Assembly (NCBI GenBank): GCA_015488325.1
Contig: WFOA01000025.1
Coordinates: 1 to 57,371, forward strand
DNA from: Acidimicrobiia bacterium
Lineage (GTDB): Bacteria > Actinomycetota > Acidimicrobiia > Spongiisociales > ZC4RG35
Reading direction: 5' to 3'
Length of the DNA: 57,371 bases
The notes under the pieces are model-generated. The model was given only the letters and a program-made list of their open reading frames with translations, ran no database searches and had not been told where the DNA came from. Position numbers and translations under genes: made by a program. Shown here piece after piece: positions 53,525 to 57,371 of this stretch (positions within the stretch are counted from its first letter, which is position 1; each line of letters begins with the position of its first letter).

Positions 53525-54544
53525 TCAGACCACCAGCTCGGCGATCTGGACGGCGTTCAAGGCGGCACCCTTACGGAGGTTGTCGCCGACCACCCACAGG
53601 TTGATCCCGCCGGGTTCACCCACCGTCTCCCGGACCCGCCCCACCAGCACGTCGTCGACCCCGGCCGAATCCAACGGCGTCGGGATCCGATCCTCCCAGA
53701 GCCGGACCCCCGGAGCGTCGGCCAGCACCTCCACGGCTTCCGCCCGGCTCACCGGGCGGTCGAACCGGAGGGTGGCGGCGATGCCGTGGCCGACCATCAC
53801 CGGCACCCGGACGCAGGTCGGCTCCACCGCCAGGTCGGGGATCTCCAGGATCTTGCGAGATTCGTTGACCAGTTTCCATTCCTCGTCGGTGTAGCCGAGG
53901 TCCGATTCGGAACCGGCGAACGGGATCACGTTGAACGCGATCGGCCGCGGATACACCTCCGACGGAGGCGCCTCCCAGCCACCCGTCTGCAGGGCCTGCA
54001 GGTCACCTGCGAGGAAGAAACGGACCTGCTCGGTCAGCTCCTGCATCCCCTTCTGACCCGAACCCGAAACCGACTGGTAGGAGGTGGCCACCATCGACCG
54101 CAGACCGGCGGCACGATGGAGCGGCCCCGCCGCCATCATCAGATCCATCGTCGTGCAGTTGGGGTTGGCGACGATGCCGCGGGGACGGGAGGCCACCGCG
54201 TGGTCGTTCACCTGGGCGACGACGAGCGGCACGTCGGGATCCATGCGGAACGCCGAGGAGTTGTCCACCACCACCGCACCGGCGGCGGCGAACCGGGGAG
54301 CGAACTCCCGGGACCGGGCGCCGCCTGCACTGAACAGGGCGATCTCGACACCCGACGGGTCGGCTTCGGCGAGGTCCTCCACCTCGACCTCCCCCCAGCG
54401 GGTGGCGACCTTCGTTCCCGCCGAACGGGCCGACGCCATCAACCGGAGTTCGGCGACGGGGAAGTCACGCTCCTCCAGGACCGCGAGCATCGTTCGACCT
54501 ACCGCCCCGGTGGCACCGACGACGGCGACCCGGACCCCGCTCAC
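53525..54544 (-). CDS. asd: Aspartate-semialdehyde dehydrogenase
   Basis: A 339-residue enzyme with [11 protein letters not shown] (NADP loop), the active-site Cys130 in [19 protein letters not shown], and the His in VMVGHGIAA. It reduces aspartyl phosphate to the semialdehyde for lysine, threonine and methionine. ATG 54544 overlaps the lysC stop by 4 bp (ATGA), forming the classic lysC-asd operon. Confidence 0.96.
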   Translation of the reverse strand: MSGVRVAVVGATGAVGRTMLAVLEERDFPVAELRLMASARSAGTKVATRWGEVEVEDLAEADPSGVEIALFSAGGARSREFAPRFAAAGAVVVDNSSAFRMDPDVPLVVAQVNDHAVASRPRGIVANPNCTTMDLMMAAGPLHRAAGLRSMVATSYQSVSGSGQKGMQELTEQVRFFLAGDLQALQTGGWEAPPSEVYPRPIAFNVIPFAGSESDLGYTDEEWKLVNESRKILEIPDLAVEPTCVRVPVMVGHGIAATLRFDRPVSRAEAVEVLADAPGVRLWEDRIPTPLDSAGVDDVLVGRVRETVGEPGGINLWVVGDNLRKGAALNAVQIAELVV

Positions 54545-55773
54545 GCCCCCACCTCGGCTTCGACCATCGGCGGTTCGAAGGCGGCATGGAGGGCACGGAC
54601 CGCGTCCTCCACCTGGTCGCCGCTCACCACACAGCTGATCCGGATCGTCGACGTGGAGATCATCTCGATGTTGATCCCCGCCTCGGCGAGGGCGCGGAAC
54701 ACCCCGGCGGCCACACCGGGATGGGACTTCATCCCCGCCCCCACCAGCGACACCTTCGCCACGTCGGCGTCGACCTGCACCCCGGCCGCACCCAGCTCGC
54801 CCGCCACCCGTTCGGCGATCTGGCGCGCGGTCTCCACCGCCGCCTTCGGCACCGTGAAACTGATGTCGGTGGTTCCCTGCCGGGACACGTTCTGGACGAT
54901 CATGTCCACGTTGATGCCCGCCTCGGCCATCGGCTCGAAGAGACGGGCCGCCACGCCGGGACGATCCGGCACGGCCCAGACGGTCACCTTCGCCTCGGAG
55001 ACGTCGTGGGCGATACCGCTGATGATGGCCTGTTCCATGGTGTGTTCCTTCACCCAGGTTCCTTCCGAATCGTCGAACGAAGAGCGGACGTGGATCGGGA
55101 TGCCGTAGCGGCGGCCGAACTCGACCGACCGGGTCATCAACACCCCGGCCCCTCCGGCGGACAGCTCCAACATCTCGTCGAAGGAGAGTTCGTCCAGCTT
55201 ACGGGCATCGGGGACGATCCTCGGGTCGGCGGTGAACACCCCCTCCACGTCCGTGTAGATCTCGCAGACGTCGGCGTCCAAGGCCGCCGCCAGCGCCACC
55301 GCCGTCGCATCGGAACCGCCCCGCCCCAACGTCGTCACATCTCGGCTGTCCGGATTCACCCCCTGGAATCCGGCCACGATCGCCACCTTCCCCTCCGCCA
55401 GCGCCTCCCGCACCCTGGTCCCCCGGATCTCCTGGATCTTCGCCTGGCCGTGGGCGGCGTCGGTGATGATCCCGGCCTGAGAGCCGGTGAAGCTGACCGC
55501 CTCCACACCCCGGGCGGCGATCGCCATCGCCGTCAACGCCATCGAGATCCGCTCCCCGGCGCTGAGGAGCATGTCCATCTCCCGGGCCGGAGGGCGGGAG
55601 TTGACCGCTTCGGCGAGGGCCACCAGCTCGTCGGTGGTCGACCCCATCGCCGACACCACCACCACCACGTCGTTGCCGGCGGCGCGGGTGGCAACGATCC
55701 GGTCGGCGACACGGGAGATGCGGTCCGGGGACCCCACCGAGGTCCCCCCATATTTCTGAACGACGAGCGCCAT
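54541..55773 (-). CDS. lysC: Aspartate kinase
   Basis: A 410-residue kinase with [14 protein letters not shown] at the start, [47 protein letters not shown], and two C-terminal ACT domains (about 265-410) for feedback by lysine and threonine. It is the first step of the aspartate pathway. TACACT (55800-55805, minus strand) is a likely -10. An internal ATG at 55038 (Met246, [20 protein letters not shown]) with AAGGAA 6 nt upstream matches the start of the regulatory beta subunit made separately in Corynebacterium and Bacillus. Confidence 0.96.
   Translation of the reverse strand: MALVVQKYGGTSVGSPDRISRVADRIVATRAAGNDVVVVVSAMGSTTDELVALAEAVNSRPPAREMDMLLSAGERISMALTAMAIAARGVEAVSFTGSQAGIITDAAHGQAKIQEIRGTRVREALAEGKVAIVAGFQGVNPDSRDVTTLGRGGSDATAVALAAALDADVCEIYTDVEGVFTADPRIVPDARKLDELSFDEMLELSAGGAGVLMTRSVEFGRRYGIPIHVRSSFDDSEGTWVKEHTMEQAIISGIAHDVSEAKVTVWAVPDRPGVAARLFEPMAEAGINVDMIVQNVSRQGTTDISFTVPKAAVETARQIAERVAGELGAAGVQVDADVAKVSLVGAGMKSHPGVAAGVFRALAEAGINIEMISTSTIRISCVVSGDQVEDAVRALHAAFEPPMVEAEVGA
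55036..55050 (-). promoter_or_regulatory. Possible internal ribosome site and start for an aspartate kinase beta subunit
   Basis: AAGGAA, a 6-nt spacer and ATG 55038 lie within lysC, in frame. The following residues align with the known start of the beta subunit in other Gram-positive bacteria. Confidence 0.45.
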
Positions 55774-55847
55774 ACGGTTCCGGGATGGGCGAGGTCCGGA
55801 GTGTACCGACGCGCCGGGACCGAGTTTCCGAACGGGTCCCGGCCCGG

Positions 55848-55853
55848 TAGGTT
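55848..55853 (+). promoter_or_regulatory. -10 box of the cyclophilin gene at 55864
   Basis: TAGGTT ends 10 nt before the ATG, with no ribosome site. Confidence 0.45.
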
Positions 55854-55863
55854 CTCGCCCACC

Positions 55864-56643
55864 ATGTCTTCGGATCGACGCCAACGGAAAAAGGAGCACC
55901 GCGCCCAACGGCTGGAAGCGGAACGCAAGACCGCCGCCCGGCGGGAGCTGATCCGCAGGCTCACCACCGGCCTCGGTTTCGGCCTGGTGATCGCCGTCGC
56001 CCTCATCCTGGCCTCCCGGGGCGGATCCAGCCAGCTCCCCGACACCTACCGGGAGTTCAGGGACCGTCCCGTCGCCTGCGGGGCGACGGCACCCGACCCC
56101 TACGAACCGATGACCTTCGACGCGCCCGAACCTGGTCAGATCCCGGCCGGAGCCGCCGTCGCGGTGACGCTCCGCACCTCCTGTGGACCGATCACCATCG
56201 AGCTGGACCCTGCCCGCTACCCGGAGACCGCCAACAACTTCGTGTTCCTCGCTCGCCGAGGCTTCTACGACGCCACCGTCATCCATCGGGTGGTACAGGA
56301 CTTCGTCATCCAAGGGGGCGACCCGAGAGCCGACGGAACGGGCGGTCCCGGATACACCATCGAAGACGAGTTCCCCCCGGAAGGATTCACCTTCGAGCCG
56401 GGAGTGGTCGCCATGGCGAACGCCGGACCGGGCACCACCGGCTCCCAGTTCTTCATCGTCGTCGGATCCCAAGCCGACATCCTGCCGCCCCGCTTCAACA
56501 TCCTGGGACGGGTCGTCGACGGGTTCGACACGATCGAGAAGATCCTCGCCGTCCCCACCGCCCGCCAGCCGGGCACGGTGGAAGAGAGCCGCCCGCTGGA
56601 GGCGATCTACATCGAGGCCGTCGACGTCGACATCTCCTCCTGA
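55864..56643 (+). CDS. Membrane-anchored cyclophilin-type peptidyl-prolyl isomerase
   Basis: A 259-residue protein. A highly basic cytoplasmic start ([28 protein letters not shown]) precedes one transmembrane helix (about 36-51) and an outside cyclophilin domain (about 100-255): [65 protein letters not shown]. It would help fold exported proteins. It is divergent from lysC. Confidence 0.93.
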   Translation: MSSDRRQRKKEHRAQRLEAERKTAARRELIRRLTTGLGFGLVIAVALILASRGGSSQLPDTYREFRDRPVACGATAPDPYEPMTFDAPEPGQIPAGAAVAVTLRTSCGPITIELDPARYPETANNFVFLARRGFYDATVIHRVVQDFVIQGGDPRADGTGGPGYTIEDEFPPEGFTFEPGVVAMANAGPGTTGSQFFIVVGSQADILPPRFNILGRVVDGFDTIEKILAVPTARQPGTVEESRPLEAIYIEAVDVDISS

Positions 56644-56721
56644 GCCACACCCGGCGGGACGCCCACCGGCGAGCCCGGTCTCACCCCCTTCCCGAAGACG
56701 GGGCGACCCGCCGGCGGCGAG

Positions 56722-56745
56722 GTGGAGGCCGGGTCTGGCCTCCAC
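56722..56745 (+). terminator. Hairpin terminator after the cyclophilin gene
   Basis: GTGGAGGCC (56722-56730) and GGCCTCCAC (56737-56745) pair perfectly around a 6-nt loop. No T-run follows. The 234-bp gap 56644-56877 holds this and the next promoter only. Confidence 0.6.
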
Positions 56746-56862
56746 GGCCCGCCCCGGGCCTCCGACGCCCCGTTCGCAGCCCCGAACCGGCAAGGGGCGG
56801 AGCGACGTCCGTCACACGGCAGGGATCGGGGGACGAGACGGGGCAGGAACGGGAGAGTCCGC

Positions 56863-56868
56863 TAGCCT
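56863..56868 (+). promoter_or_regulatory. -10 box of the PHP gene at 56878
   Basis: TAGCCT ends 9 nt before the ATG, with no ribosome site. Confidence 0.45.
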
Positions 56869-56877
56869 GCGGCGGCG

Positions 56878-57371
56878 ATGGCCGTGGACCTGCACACCCA
56901 CAGCACGGCCTCCGACGGCTCGGACACCCCTGCCGACCTGGTCCGCCGGGCCGCCCAGATCGGGCTCAGCGCCGTGGCCCTCACCGACCACGACACCCAG
57001 GAAGGGATCGCCGAAGCCCAAGAGGCGGCAGACCAGGTCGGGATCGAACTGATCCCCGGCGTCGAGCTGTCCCTCGACCATCACGGCATGCATCTGGTCG
57101 TCCTCTTCCTCCAGCCCGGACCCGGACCCCTCCAAGACCGCCTCGGTGAACTGCAACAGGGCCGCGAAGGACGCAACGCCCGGATCGCCCTCGCCCTGCA
57201 GGAGCTGGGGATGGACATCACCCTCGACGAGATCGAAGCCGAAGCGGGGGGAGGGAGCGTCGGACGGCCCCACATCGCAGCGGTGATGGTCCGTAAAGGG
57301 TACGTGCCCGACATCGCCACCGCCTTCGACGAGTACTTGGCCACCGGCCGCCCCGCCTACCAGCCCCGCCC
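56878..57371 (+). CDS. PHP-domain phosphoesterase, 5' part
   Basis: The first 164 codons; the gene is cut by the window end. DLHTHSTASDGSDTPADLVRRAAQIGLSAVALTDHDTQEGIAEA is the metal-binding start of PHP phosphoesterases of the YciV/RNase AM type, and IPGVELSL follows. These enzymes remove phosphates from short nucleotides such as pAp. Function is by family. Confidence 0.9.
   Translation, partial: MAVDLHTHSTASDGSDTPADLVRRAAQIGLSAVALTDHDTQEGIAEAQEAADQVGIELIPGVELSLDHHGMHLVVLFLQPGPGPLQDRLGELQQGREGRNARIALALQELGMDITLDEIEAEAGGGSVGRPHIAAVMVRKGYVPDIATAFDEYLATGRPAYQPR

Overview
The window is chromosomal DNA from a high-GC actinobacterium. Lineage markers are a WhiB-family Fe-S regulator, a GlnR-like OmpR regulator beside a GlnA2-like glutamine synthetase, FxsA, an actinobacterial-type Fe-S scaffold set, and a two-hairpin C-loop RNA resembling the actinobacterial 6C sRNA. 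Third codon positions are strongly G/C. Many operon-first genes have a TANNNT box 6-10 nt before the start codon and no Shine-Dalgarno sequence, so leaderless transcripts look common. A deep-branching class such as Acidimicrobiia would fit, but this is inference. No transposase, integrase, phage gene or CRISPR array is seen.

Layout. 1-6240: tail of a LacI regulator, acetyl-CoA synthetase, a conserved unknown, then a valine/leucine dehydrogenase followed by a fused E1 alpha-beta of a branched-chain 2-oxoacid dehydrogenase. 6246-9144: an Flp-like pilin and a GAF-PAS-PAS histidine kinase with a stand-alone receiver. 9256-16298: argS, a GNAT enzyme, and the glycolate oxidase operon glcDEF plus a membrane protein.

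16640-26460 is an accessory-looking amine catabolism cassette. It holds a class III aminotransferase with an Lrp/AsnC regulator, a PotDCBA-type ABC importer, an FAD amine oxidase of the PuuB type, a Cupin_3 protein, a glutamate-1-semialdehyde-aminomutase-like aminotransferase and a TetR regulator. Similar CGCTTG/CAAGCG inverted motifs precede both the aminotransferase-lrp pair and the importer. A separate 30-bp palindrome covers the promoter of the oxidase gene. This is the best candidate for an undescribed, locally controlled system; the substrate cannot be read from the sequence.

26622-36404: hydantoinase/oxoprolinase subunits HyuB and HyuA, an Nfu N-domain protein, two membrane-anchored secreted proteins, an Eis-like acetyltransferase, the glnA2-like and glnR-like pair, and a geranylgeranyl-reductase-like flavoprotein. 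36429-39929: a methyltransferase and a tight sulfur operon (sulfide:quinone-reductase-like flavoprotein, DUF1641, TusE/DsrC-like, DsrE-like). 40234-43845: an ALDH7 dehydrogenase with RidA, then divergent Fe-S genes (A-type carrier and Mrp/ApbC) whose intergenic region contains two palindromes. 43954-44037: the 6C-like RNA.

44036-57371: MBL-fold hydrolase, Nudix and FxsA; selA-selB for selenocysteine; WhiB; NfeD-like protein; receiver protein; CNNM/CorC protein; tRNA-Pro(CGG); SDR; the lysC-asd operon; a membrane-anchored cyclophilin; and the start of a PHP phosphoesterase cut by the window end.
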